A stretch of DNA of 64,000 nucleotides from NCBI RefSeq assembly GCF_030409805.1, contig NZ_JAUFQP010000001.1, positions 372,001-436,000 of the forward strand, written 5' to 3'. Of the stretch, positions 9,959 through 18,234 are shown piece after piece. The notes beneath the pieces were generated by a model that was not told where the DNA came from, made no database searches, and saw only the letters and a program-made list of their open reading frames with translations. The number at the start of each line of letters is the position of its first letter. Positions within the stretch are counted from its first letter, which is position 1. The translations under genes and the position numbers were made by a program. The DNA is from Algibacter miyuki. Its GTDB lineage: Bacteria > Bacteroidota > Bacteroidia > Flavobacteriales > Flavobacteriaceae.

Positions 9959-11419
9959 ATGAAATATTATATAAAGCTAGCATTCATTTTTGCTTTTTGC
10001 GTTTTAAATGCGCAATGTCAAAGTACAAACGACACCGCGAAAAAGAGTGCTGTTAATAAAGAAAAATCCAAACCAAATTTCATTGTCATTTATACAGACG
10101 ATCATGGGTATTCAGATCTTTCAATTCAAGGTATCAAATATGACGTTAAAACTCCAAACATAGATAATTTAGCTCGTAATGGGGTGCGTATGGAAAGTGG
10201 ATATTCTACAGCGCCTCAATGTGTGCCATCTAGAGGCGGTATTTTAACAGGACGTTTCCAATCTAGATTTGGATTAGAACTTAATGGTGATTCTTTGGAA
10301 GGATTTGATGCAGAAACCACTATTGCAGACAGGCTTAAAAGTGCTGGTTATGCTACTGGTATGGCCGGAAAATGGCATTTGGGCCCTGGAAATCAAATAA
10401 CCAAACATGGTTTCGATCATGTGTTTTACAAAAACAGTGCGCAACCAGGAGTAGCTAATTTTAATTTTGAAGGTAAGTCTATTCCTTTAGCCGCTGGAAC
10501 TACTAAAATGTATCATTTAGATGCGTGTAGTAAAGCGGCAACAACTTTTATAGAAATGCACAAGGATAAACCGTTCTTTTTCTATTTAGCATATAGAGCA
10601 CCACACGTACCATTGGATGCGACACAAAAATATTTGGATCGCTTTCCTGGTAAAATGCCTGAACGTCGTCGTCAAGCTTTAGCCATGCTTTCAGCAGTAG
10701 ATGATGGTGTTGGAGAAATTATGAAAACATTAGATGAAAATAATTTAACAGACAATACGGTTATTTTCATTATTGGAGATAACGGCGCTCCTTTAAAGAT
10801 TACAAAAAAAGATAAACCTGGTGGAGGGCCAGGATGGGATGGTTCGTTAAATGATCCATTGAATGGTGAAAAAGGCACCTTAATTGAAGGAGGTATTAGA
10901 ACCCCTTTCGTGGTGTATTGGAAAGATAAATTGGTAAAAGGAACATATAAGCACCCAGTGTCCTCCATGGATTTTGCTGCAACGGCAGTAGAATTGGCGG
11001 GATTATCAACAGATGATAAGCTAGATGGTGTTAATTTAATTCCCTTTTTAAACGGAGAAAAATTGGAAGCTCCTCATGATAAATTGTGTTGGAGATGGGG
11101 AGGACAATCGGCCATTAGAAAAGGTGAATGGAAATTTTTTAAAGGTGATGATAGAGAATATCTTTTTAATTTGGATCAGGATATTGAAGAAAAGAATGAT
11201 TTGCTTGCTAAGCATCCGGAAATAGTTAAGGAGCTAAAAAAAGAATTATTGGCATGGAGTAATGGATTGACTCCAACCGGATTTTCAAAAGGAGGAATGT
11301 CTAAAAATGCTAACGCCTATTTTGATTATTATCTAGATGGAATAACTAACAAAAAGGTAAGTGTAAAAACTGAAACAGGAAAAAATAAAAAAAAGAATAA
11401 CAAGAAAAAAAGAAACTAA
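9959..11419 (+). CDS. S1 family sulfatase lipoprotein, tandem copy A
   Basis: Sulfatase with lipobox LNAQC (Cys20). Metal-binding IYTDDHGYSD is at 44-53 and the formylglycine motif is C88-V-P-S-R. Later blocks: MAGKWHLGPG, IIGDNGAPLK (about 272-281) and GTLIEGGIRTPFVVYW (about 309-324). The tail after about residue 465 is lysine-rich (GKNKKKNNKKKRN), which is odd for an enzyme end and differs from its twin. The next gene starts 6 bases after the stop and is a clear duplicate; by eye about four of five aligned residues agree over the catalytic domain. Confidence 0.93.
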   Translation: MKYYIKLAFIFAFCVLNAQCQSTNDTAKKSAVNKEKSKPNFIVIYTDDHGYSDLSIQGIKYDVKTPNIDNLARNGVRMESGYSTAPQCVPSRGGILTGRFQSRFGLELNGDSLEGFDAETTIADRLKSAGYATGMAGKWHLGPGNQITKHGFDHVFYKNSAQPGVANFNFEGKSIPLAAGTTKMYHLDACSKAATTFIEMHKDKPFFFYLAYRAPHVPLDATQKYLDRFPGKMPERRRQALAMLSAVDDGVGEIMKTLDENNLTDNTVIFIIGDNGAPLKITKKDKPGGGPGWDGSLNDPLNGEKGTLIEGGIRTPFVVYWKDKLVKGTYKHPVSSMDFAATAVELAGLSTDDKLDGVNLIPFLNGEKLEAPHDKLCWRWGGQSAIRKGEWKFFKGDDREYLFNLDQDIEEKNDLLAKHPEIVKELKKELLAWSNGLTPTGFSKGGMSKNANAYFDYYLDGITNKKVSVKTETGKNKKKNNKKKRN

Positions 11420-11425
11420 TTAGAT

Positions 11426-12877
11426 ATGAAATATTACTTCAAATTTTTACTTCTTTTTAGTGTGTTTATTTTAAGTACACAGTGTAAAAGTATAGGTAAA
11501 GAACAGAAGGATGCTAAAGATCAAGAGCAAAAAGCAAAGCCTAATTTTATTGTTATTTATACGGATGACCATGGGTATTCAGATCTTTCAATACAAGGTA
11601 TTAAGGCCGATGTAAAAACACCAAACATTGATAGATTAGCGCGTAATGGTGTGCGTATGGAAAGTGGTTATTCTACAGCGCCACAATGCCAACCATCTCG
11701 TGCAGGTCTGATAACCGGGCGTTTTCAATCTAGATTTGGATTTGAAATGAATGGCGATTCCTTAAATGGGTTTAAATCAGAAACAACCATTGGAGAACGG
11801 CTTAAAAGTGTCGGCTATACTACAGGTATGGCTGGAAAATGGCACTTAGGCGCAACTGATGAGATAACTACCCATGGTTTTGATCATGTTTTTTATAAAA
11901 ATAGTAATCGTCCAGGATTGACTAATTTCAATTTTGATGGAGAATCTATTCCGTTAACTACTGAAACTACTAACATGTATCATTTAGATGCCTGCAGTAA
12001 AGCGGCAACTACCTTTATAGAAATGAACAAGGATAAACCCTTCTTTTTCTATTTAGCCTACAGAGCACCACATGTGCCTTTGGATGCCACAAAAAAATAC
12101 TTAGATAGATTTCCAGGCGAAATGCCAGAGCGTCGTCGTAAAGCTTTAGCCATGCTTTCTGCGGTAGATGACGGGGTAGGGGCCATTATAAAAACTTTAG
12201 AGAAAAATAACTTAATAGATAATACAGTTATTTTTATTATTGGAGATAACGGCGCTCCACTAAAAATCACAAAGGAAGATAAGCCTGGAGGAGGTCCTGG
12301 ATGGGATGGTTCTTTAAACGACCCATTAAATGGCGAAAAAGGAACCTTAATAGAAGGTGGTATAAGAACTCCTTTTGTTGTGTATTGGAAAGGTAAATTG
12401 AAAAATGGCACTTATAAACATCCGGTATCTGCATTAGATTTTGCTGCAACGGCAGTGGAGTTGGCAGGCTTGTCAAAGGATGATACATTAGATGGTGTTA
12501 ATTTAATTCCTTTTTTAAATGGTGAAAATACGGGTGCTCCACACGATAAGTTGTGTTGGAGATGGGGGGGGCAATCTGCTATTAGAAAAGGTGAATGGAA
12601 ATTTTTGAAAGGTGATGATAGAGAATATCTTTTTAATTTGGATGAAGATATTGAAGAAAAAAATGATTTGCTTTCAAAACATCCAGAAATTGCAAAGCAG
12701 CTTAAAACAGAATTATTAACATGGAGTGAAGGGTTGAAACCTAAAGGTTTTTCAAAACGAAATATGTCTAAAAATGATAATATTTTTTTCGATTATTATT
12801 TAGAGGGTGTACCTTATAGGAAGCCTTTGGATGGATTGCTATATAAAAATAATAAAATAAAAACAGATAAAAAATAA
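11426..12877 (+). CDS. S1 family sulfatase lipoprotein, tandem copy B
   Basis: Paralogue of the preceding gene, with lipobox LSTQC (Cys20), IYTDDHGYSD at 44-53 and formylglycine motif C88-Q-P-S-R. The residue after Cys and the two residues after Arg (AG versus GG) differ from copy A, as do the region around 105-160 and the C-terminus. The catalytic core, including GAPLKIT and EKGTLIEGGIRTPF, is nearly unchanged. Same signal-peptide class and operon. The pair probably splits two related sulfate positions or linkages, or provides dosage; the sequence alone cannot tell. Confidence 0.93.
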   Translation: MKYYFKFLLLFSVFILSTQCKSIGKEQKDAKDQEQKAKPNFIVIYTDDHGYSDLSIQGIKADVKTPNIDRLARNGVRMESGYSTAPQCQPSRAGLITGRFQSRFGFEMNGDSLNGFKSETTIGERLKSVGYTTGMAGKWHLGATDEITTHGFDHVFYKNSNRPGLTNFNFDGESIPLTTETTNMYHLDACSKAATTFIEMNKDKPFFFYLAYRAPHVPLDATKKYLDRFPGEMPERRRKALAMLSAVDDGVGAIIKTLEKNNLIDNTVIFIIGDNGAPLKITKEDKPGGGPGWDGSLNDPLNGEKGTLIEGGIRTPFVVYWKGKLKNGTYKHPVSALDFAATAVELAGLSKDDTLDGVNLIPFLNGENTGAPHDKLCWRWGGQSAIRKGEWKFLKGDDREYLFNLDEDIEEKNDLLSKHPEIAKQLKTELLTWSEGLKPKGFSKRNMSKNDNIFFDYYLEGVPYRKPLDGLLYKNNKIKTDKK

Positions 12878-13009
12878 AAGAATAGTATAAATAAAAAAAA
12901 CAGAAAAATTGATGATGAGAAACTTTAATAGATTCATCAGAATTAATTAATCAATGTCGATGATAAGGATAGTATTCAATATAAACCTTAATAAATAAAA
13001 TATTTTAAA

Positions 13010-14194
13010 ATGATAAAACTAAAAACGACATTCTTGATAGTCATAGGATTCATGCTTATTTCAGCAAATTCTTCATATGCCCAAGAAAAAAAGGAGGTTT
13101 TTCTTGAAGGTGTTATTATGGATGAATACAATATGAATGTGCCTTATGCTGCTGTTGGGATTCCTAAAAAATATGTGGGTACTGCAAGTAATGACGAAGG
13201 CGGTTTTCAACTATCACTTGCTAAAAGCAACCTGCAAGATTCTTTAGAAATTTCAAGTATTGGCTATAAAACATATAAAATAAAAGTTCAAGATTATTTA
13301 GACCAAAAAGAGAAAAGTATAGTCCTAAAAGAGGATATTGTATCACTTTCAGAGGTTAAACTTTTAAATCCTAGTGCGTATGTTAAAAATGCTGTAAAAA
13401 AGGTTAAATCTAATACGTTAAGCTCTAAACATCAGTTAAACATGATTTACAGGCGCTCTTCTGTAGAAGATGGCAAAACCCGTTTTATGGTAGAGCATTA
13501 TCTTAAAATATTAGATTATGGGCCTACAGTGCCAAGTTTTGATGAAATGGAAATTGCAGAGCAAAGAAAATCTGCCGATTATCGATTCGTTAATAAAAAG
13601 CAACCTGTGCATACCGTAATTGTAATGGCTCAAATAGACCCAATAAGGCAAGGTTTTTCATTAAAAGACTACAATTGGAGTAAAACAGGTGATACCTCTT
13701 ATGATGGTGAGGATATTGTTATTATTGAAGGTCGTAAAAAGGATAAGAAAATGGATTTTATAAGACTTTATATTGGTATCGATACTTATGGGATTTATAA
13801 AATGGAATTATCTAGATTAAATTCTCTTTTTCTTTATAAGAAAGATATTAATGGAAAATTAGTTTTAAGCTACCATAACAGAAACCCGTCTATTCAGGGA
13901 ACTATTAGTGAACAAAAAAGGAAACTTTTGAAGTTGAAAACTACAAAAGTAAAATGTGCTTACAGACATGAAGCCATAGTTTTAAGTGTGATTTCGGATA
14001 GAAAGAAATTTGATATTAAAAATATAAATAGTAAGCGTAGCGATATGGGAGACTTTGATATAAAATACAATCCTACCTTTTGGGATACTATTAATTTGCC
14101 TCCCGAAACCGCATTTTACAAAAAAAGTGTAAACGATTTAGAATCTATTTATGGTGTGCCAATAGAAACACAATTTAATGCCGTAAATAAATAA
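13010..14194 (+). CDS. Exported protein with carboxypeptidase-D regulatory-like domain
   Basis: Function unknown. Signal peptide ends SYAQ (about residue 25). Residues about 31-110 form the beta-sandwich seen at the N-terminus of SusC proteins (GVIMDEYNMNVPYAAVGI, then SSIGYKTYKI). The rest, about 115-394, has no plug or barrel signature and is not recognised. It lies 132 bases after the sulfatase run and 41 bases before fbp, so it may start its own short operon with fbp. It could be a periplasmic or outer-membrane-associated protein of the DUF5686/carboxypeptidase-like-regulatory group; this is a guess from layout only. Confidence 0.7.
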   Translation: MIKLKTTFLIVIGFMLISANSSYAQEKKEVFLEGVIMDEYNMNVPYAAVGIPKKYVGTASNDEGGFQLSLAKSNLQDSLEISSIGYKTYKIKVQDYLDQKEKSIVLKEDIVSLSEVKLLNPSAYVKNAVKKVKSNTLSSKHQLNMIYRRSSVEDGKTRFMVEHYLKILDYGPTVPSFDEMEIAEQRKSADYRFVNKKQPVHTVIVMAQIDPIRQGFSLKDYNWSKTGDTSYDGEDIVIIEGRKKDKKMDFIRLYIGIDTYGIYKMELSRLNSLFLYKKDINGKLVLSYHNRNPSIQGTISEQKRKLLKLKTTKVKCAYRHEAIVLSVISDRKKFDIKNINSKRSDMGDFDIKYNPTFWDTINLPPETAFYKKSVNDLESIYGVPIETQFNAVNK

Positions 14195-14235
14195 ATAAAT
14201 AAATATAATATTTAAGCAATAATACTAAGTTGATT

Positions 14236-15264
14236 ATGGAGAATAAGCATATAACTTTGGGTGAGTTTATCATTGAAAATCAAAAACATTTTAAATACTC
14301 CTCTGGTGAACTTTCAAGATTATTAAATTCTATTAGATTGGCTGCCAAAGTGGTAAATCATGAAGTTGGAAAAGCTGGTTTGGTAGATATTATTGGGACG
14401 GTAGGAGAAACTAATATTCAAGGTGAAGATCAACAAAAATTAGATCTTTTTGCTAATGATGTTTTTAAAACAGCCTTAATTAACAGGGAAATAGTATGTG
14501 GTATTACTAGTGAAGAGGAAGAGGATTTTATTACAATTCAAGGTAAAACAAATTCACATAGAAATAAATATGTGGTATTAATTGACCCATTAGATGGGTC
14601 GTCTAATATTGACGTTAATGTAAGTGTAGGAACCATTTTTTCAATTTACAGAAGATCAACCCCTATGGGAATGCCGGTAAAAAAAGAAGATTTTTTACAA
14701 AAAGGAAATGAGCAAGTAGCAGCAGGGTATATAATTTATGGTACATCTACTATGTTGGTTTACACCACAGGACATGGAGTTAATGGCTTTACATTAAATC
14801 CTGCCATAGGGTCGTTTTATTTATCGCATGCCAATATGCGTTTTCCCGAAAATGGAAATACGTTTTCTATTAACAATGGTAATTACACCCATTTCCCTCA
14901 AGGAGTAAAAGATTATTTAAAATTTTGCCAAGCAGAAGAAGGAAACCGGCCCTATACTTATCGCTATGTAGGTTCGATGGTTTCAGATTTTCACAGAAAT
15001 TTAATTAATGGCGGTATTTATATGTACCCTACAAGTTCTAAAAATCCAGAAGGAAAGTTGCGTTTATTATATGAGTGTAACCCTATGGCGTTTTTGACAG
15101 AACAAGCTGGTGGAAAAGCTAGTGATGGTTACATAAGAATTATGGATATAAAGCCGAGTACTCTACATCAAAGGTGTCCAATTTTTTGCGGCAGTAGCCT
15201 TATGGTTGAGAAGGCAGAAACGTGTATGAAGAAATATTTGCTAGAGGAAACACCAACAGCTTAA
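14236..15264 (+). CDS. fbp: Fructose-1,6-bisphosphatase class I
   Basis: Hydrolyses fructose 1,6-bisphosphate to fructose 6-phosphate in gluconeogenesis. Metal-site motifs: EEEED (about 94-98), [17 protein letters not shown] (about 120-136), and the substrate-side [19 protein letters not shown] (about 245-263). Length is 342 residues from the ATG at 14236, the family norm; the frame extends two codons upstream to a TTG, which is not favoured. Placing fbp inside a PUL fits growth on sugars that enter below or beside hexose phosphates: rhamnose gives dihydroxyacetone phosphate and arabinose gives xylulose 5-phosphate, so hexose phosphates must be remade. Confidence 0.93.
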   Translation: MENKHITLGEFIIENQKHFKYSSGELSRLLNSIRLAAKVVNHEVGKAGLVDIIGTVGETNIQGEDQQKLDLFANDVFKTALINREIVCGITSEEEEDFITIQGKTNSHRNKYVVLIDPLDGSSNIDVNVSVGTIFSIYRRSTPMGMPVKKEDFLQKGNEQVAAGYIIYGTSTMLVYTTGHGVNGFTLNPAIGSFYLSHANMRFPENGNTFSINNGNYTHFPQGVKDYLKFCQAEEGNRPYTYRYVGSMVSDFHRNLINGGIYMYPTSSKNPEGKLRLLYECNPMAFLTEQAGGKASDGYIRIMDIKPSTLHQRCPIFCGSSLMVEKAETCMKKYLLEETPTA

Positions 15265-15553
15265 ACTTCAAAATTTGTGTATTTGTTTAAATTAATATTT
15301 TTATAATGCCTTCATTTCTATTGATTTTCAAACTGTTTAATTTGTTGTTATTCAGTTTATTGTGTATTTATTTTTTTCGTTATTGAAGACATATCACCTC
15401 TTGTAAAAGCTATATTTCCCCGATTTTTTTTTCGTTCTTAGGTAATTTTGAATACCGCTTTTTTTATTAGATATTAATAAATGAAATGAGTTTATAAAAT
15501 TACATGTAAGGATTTAGGAACGGTTTTTTTTCAACTTTAAAAAAATAAATTTT

Positions 15554-16600
15554 ATGGAAATATCAAATTTTGTTCAAATTGATGAGGATTCAAGAGAATC
15601 AAAATATCAACAAATTGTAAAATCAATAATTCATAATATTGCCATTGGAAATTTAGAAATGGATGAAAAGATTCCATCAATTAATAGTTTCAGTGAAGAG
15701 CTTTACGTCTCTAGAGACACCGTTGAAAAGGCGTATAATATTTTAAAGGAGCGTAATGTTATTTCATCAATTAGAGGTAAAGGATTTTATATAGCAAGAA
15801 CCAAACTTATTTCTAAAATTAATATTTTGTTTCTTGTTAATAAATTGAGTTCTTATAAGATGAGAATTTATAACTCTTTCGTAAATGGTATGGGGGCTAA
15901 TGCTCAAACCGATTTACATATTTATCATTGTGATGAAACGCTATTCTTAAATTTGTTAACCAAACATAAATCGTCTTATGATTATTATGTAATTATGCCT
16001 CATTTTAAAACAGAAAAGCTTCAGCATGTTAGTATGACTGAAACGGTATCTTTAGCTTTGAAAAAAATACCAGAGAATAAGCTTATTTTAATGGATAATG
16101 CATTGGAGAGTGACGAAAATGAGATTATTACGGTTTATCAAGATTTTGAGAATGATGTTTATACAGCTTTAAAGCTTGGGATTCAAAAATTATCCAAGTA
16201 CAAGAGGGTAGTGCTTGTGTATCCAAGAGAATCTGTTTATCCTTATCCAAGAAGAATTTGGCGTGGCATCGGAAAATTTTGTGGAGAATATCAATTTGAT
16301 TTTGAAGTGTTGGATGAGATTTATGATGATATCATAATGAAAAAGGATGATTTATTTATAATCATTGAGGAGTCTGATTTAGTAAATTTTATAACACAGG
16401 CTAGAGAACAAGAATATGTGCTAGGAGAAGATATTGGCGTTATTTCTTATAATGATACTCCTTTAAAGTCTCTTTTTGGAATTTCAGTTGTATCTACAGA
16501 TTTTGATATTATGGGAGAAACAGCAGCTAAAATGATTTTAAATAAGGAGAGAGGGAGATTTAAAGTACCTTTTAATTTTATTGATAGAGATTCAATTTAA
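15554..16600 (+). CDS. GntR-type regulator with LacI-like sugar-sensing domain (AraR-like)
   Basis: DNA-binding regulator. Residues about 13-80 are a GntR winged helix (SKYQQIVKSIIHN, then VSRDTVEKAYNILKE and a GKGFYI wing). From about 88 (KINILFLVN) to the end is a periplasmic-binding-protein-like effector domain like that of LacI/GalR repressors. The same pairing is known in Bacillus AraR and in Bacteroidota sugar regulators such as the fucose regulator. With araBDA in this locus, sensing arabinose or a related sugar is plausible but inferred. It has its own 290-base upstream region without a PUL operator and ends before a bidirectional terminator. Confidence 0.88.
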   Translation: MEISNFVQIDEDSRESKYQQIVKSIIHNIAIGNLEMDEKIPSINSFSEELYVSRDTVEKAYNILKERNVISSIRGKGFYIARTKLISKINILFLVNKLSSYKMRIYNSFVNGMGANAQTDLHIYHCDETLFLNLLTKHKSSYDYYVIMPHFKTEKLQHVSMTETVSLALKKIPENKLILMDNALESDENEIITVYQDFENDVYTALKLGIQKLSKYKRVVLVYPRESVYPYPRRIWRGIGKFCGEYQFDFEVLDEIYDDIIMKKDDLFIIIEESDLVNFITQAREQEYVLGEDIGVISYNDTPLKSLFGISVVSTDFDIMGETAAKMILNKERGRFKVPFNFIDRDSI

Positions 16601-16802
16601 ATAATAAGCACTAAGTGAATATTTTTATGGCAATCAGTTTCGATTTTCATTATTTTATTGGCTTTGTTTTAATTTATAGTTTTTCTATAATATTGAATTA
16701 AAATTTTATTGAAATAAGCATGGTCGTGTTTTATAAATTTGGTTAAATGGCATGCATAGAGTTACTTATGTCAATATTGCATATTAAGTTATTATAATAC
16801 AA

Positions 16803-16835
16803 AAGGCTCATAGGATTTTAAAACCTATGAGCCTT
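16803..16835. terminator. Bidirectional terminator between GntR regulator and LRR protein
   Basis: Perfect 12-bp stem AAGGCTCATAGG / CCTATGAGCCTT with a 9-base loop, flanked by T/A-rich sequence on both sides. It sits between converging genes and serves both. Confidence 0.85.
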
Positions 16836-16882
16836 ATTGTTTATCTAATATTTTTAGCTTTAAGCAAAAGCAAAAATGAATG

Positions 16883-17980
16883 TTATTGCTTTACAAAGCG
16901 AATAGTTTCTGTTGTATTGTTTTCAAACTTAGCTTTGAAAAGATATAAATCATTTGATAAGTTGGAAATATCAAATTCTTTTTGATTATTAAAAGTTCTA
17001 ATTTCTTTTCCTAAGGTACTATATATAATGGCAGAAACAACCTTTTTAGATACTCTAATGGTGTTTGTTGCAGGATTCGGGAATAATTTAAAACTAGGTG
17101 TAAGTTCATGTTTATTAGTTGATAAGGTTGTACCTGCCGCAATAGAGAAGTAAGCATCCCAATCAAAAACAGTGTCATTGGAGTAATCATTTACTCCTGT
17201 TGCTGTAGGTACAAATAACGTACCGCCTGCAATTGGAGCAACTATACCATCAAAAGAGTTTGAATTTACTGTAGCAGGAGGTACATCACTCCCTAAATAC
17301 ATTGTTTTTAAAGCAGTACAATTAGCAAAAGCCAAGGGACTAATGATACTGATAGCAGTGCCGGAAAAGTCTAAAGTTTCTAAACTAGTACAACCATTAA
17401 AAAAACCTGTAAAAATCCTAGAGGATTGCGCGTTGTTTTTAAGAGTGAAAGATGTTAAACTTGTGCACCCGTTAAATACATTTGAACCTTGTTTGTTTGC
17501 GCCAGAAGTGCCATGTCCAATATTAACATTAACCCCCGTTAAATCAACACTAGTTAGTGAAGTGCATCCAGCAAAAACAAAATTTTCCATTTTTACTACG
17601 CTTGTATCTAGATTTGAGGGCGCAAAATTAATTGAGGTTAAATTAGTTAAACTTCTAAAAGCATTAAAAGCTAAATAATTTATACTGCCTGGAAACGAAA
17701 TAGACGTTATAACGTTATTGGCTCCACCGGTAGCATTATTATAAAATGCGGCAGGTACCACTCTAACAACCGTATATTCAATGCTGGTATTTGCGTCTGT
17801 AACTTTTTCAGGAATAACTAAATCTTCGGTTTCCTGCCCTGGGACAAAGCCCGTTACGCTAACTGTAAGTTTCGTTGTGTTTATAATGTTGTATGATAAA
17901 TTTCCAACATCAAAGGCTTGTGCAGAAGCTTGGGTTAAGCACATTACAAGTGTAAAAATAAAAAGTAATTGTTTTTTCAT
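16883..17980 (-). CDS. BspA-type leucine-rich-repeat surface protein with Por sorting domain
   Basis: Secreted protein with a signal peptide ending SAQA (about residue 22). Residues about 85-245 carry BspA-like LRR_5 repeats of the form FxGCTSLTSxxL (AGCTSLTSVDL, NGCTSLTSFTL, NGCTSLETLDF, ANCTALKTMYL). A T9SS sorting domain (SFKLFPNPATNTIRVS to the end, about 293-365) anchors it at the cell surface. Such repeats bind proteins or glycans, so this may help attach cells to the algal polysaccharide; that role is inferred. It is transcribed on the minus strand from PUL operator site 8, so it belongs to the same regulon as the degradation genes. Confidence 0.85.
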   Translation of the reverse strand: MKKQLLFIFTLVMCLTQASAQAFDVGNLSYNIINTTKLTVSVTGFVPGQETEDLVIPEKVTDANTSIEYTVVRVVPAAFYNNATGGANNVITSISFPGSINYLAFNAFRSLTNLTSINFAPSNLDTSVVKMENFVFAGCTSLTSVDLTGVNVNIGHGTSGANKQGSNVFNGCTSLTSFTLKNNAQSSRIFTGFFNGCTSLETLDFSGTAISIISPLAFANCTALKTMYLGSDVPPATVNSNSFDGIVAPIAGGTLFVPTATGVNDYSNDTVFDWDAYFSIAAGTTLSTNKHELTPSFKLFPNPATNTIRVSKKVVSAIIYSTLGKEIRTFNNQKEFDISNLSNDLYLFKAKFENNTTETIRFVKQ

Positions 17981-18018
17981 AATAAAGAGTTTTGAATTAA
18001 TATACTGTGTGTTTTAAA

Positions 18019-18063
18019 CAATAATACATTCAAAACCCCAAAATTCCATCCTGTTGTTTCTGT
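18019..18063 (-). promoter_or_regulatory. PUL operator and -7 box of LRR protein (site 8)
   Basis: Minus-strand half-sites ACAGA (18059-18063) and ACAGGATGG (18046-18054) are 9 bases apart. The T of GGAT is at 18048 and the minus-strand -7 box, TATTATTG, begins at 18026, exactly 22 bases downstream. Confidence 0.65.
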
Positions 18064-18147
18064 GATAATAAAGAATATTTTGTTAGTATGTGTCTTATTT
18101 ATAGGTGGTTGTGTAGGTTGTGTCATGCTTGTTAGTTAAATTAGTTT

Positions 18148-18199
18148 GGATAATTTTCTCTTTACAGGATACTTTGGTATTAATTTATACCTAAATTTA
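18148..18199 (+). promoter_or_regulatory. PUL operator and -7 box of the HTCS gene (site 7)
   Basis: ACAGGATAC is at 18164-18172. The neighbouring half-site one turn upstream is missing, but GGATA occurs at 18148, about two turns away. The T of GGAT is at 18170 and a -7 box, TAAATTTA, starts at 18192, 22 bases on. This suggests the HTCS controls itself. Confidence 0.6.
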
Positions 18200-18234
18200 G
18201 CACAGTTATTTAATTTTAAAATATCAATAAAAAA

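Noticed and set aside
10672..12411. Minus-strand open frames opposite both tandem sulfatases (10672-10968 and 12058-12411), similar to each other
   Set aside because: Their likeness follows from the duplicated sulfatase on the other strand; no promoter, no start signal and low-complexity products.
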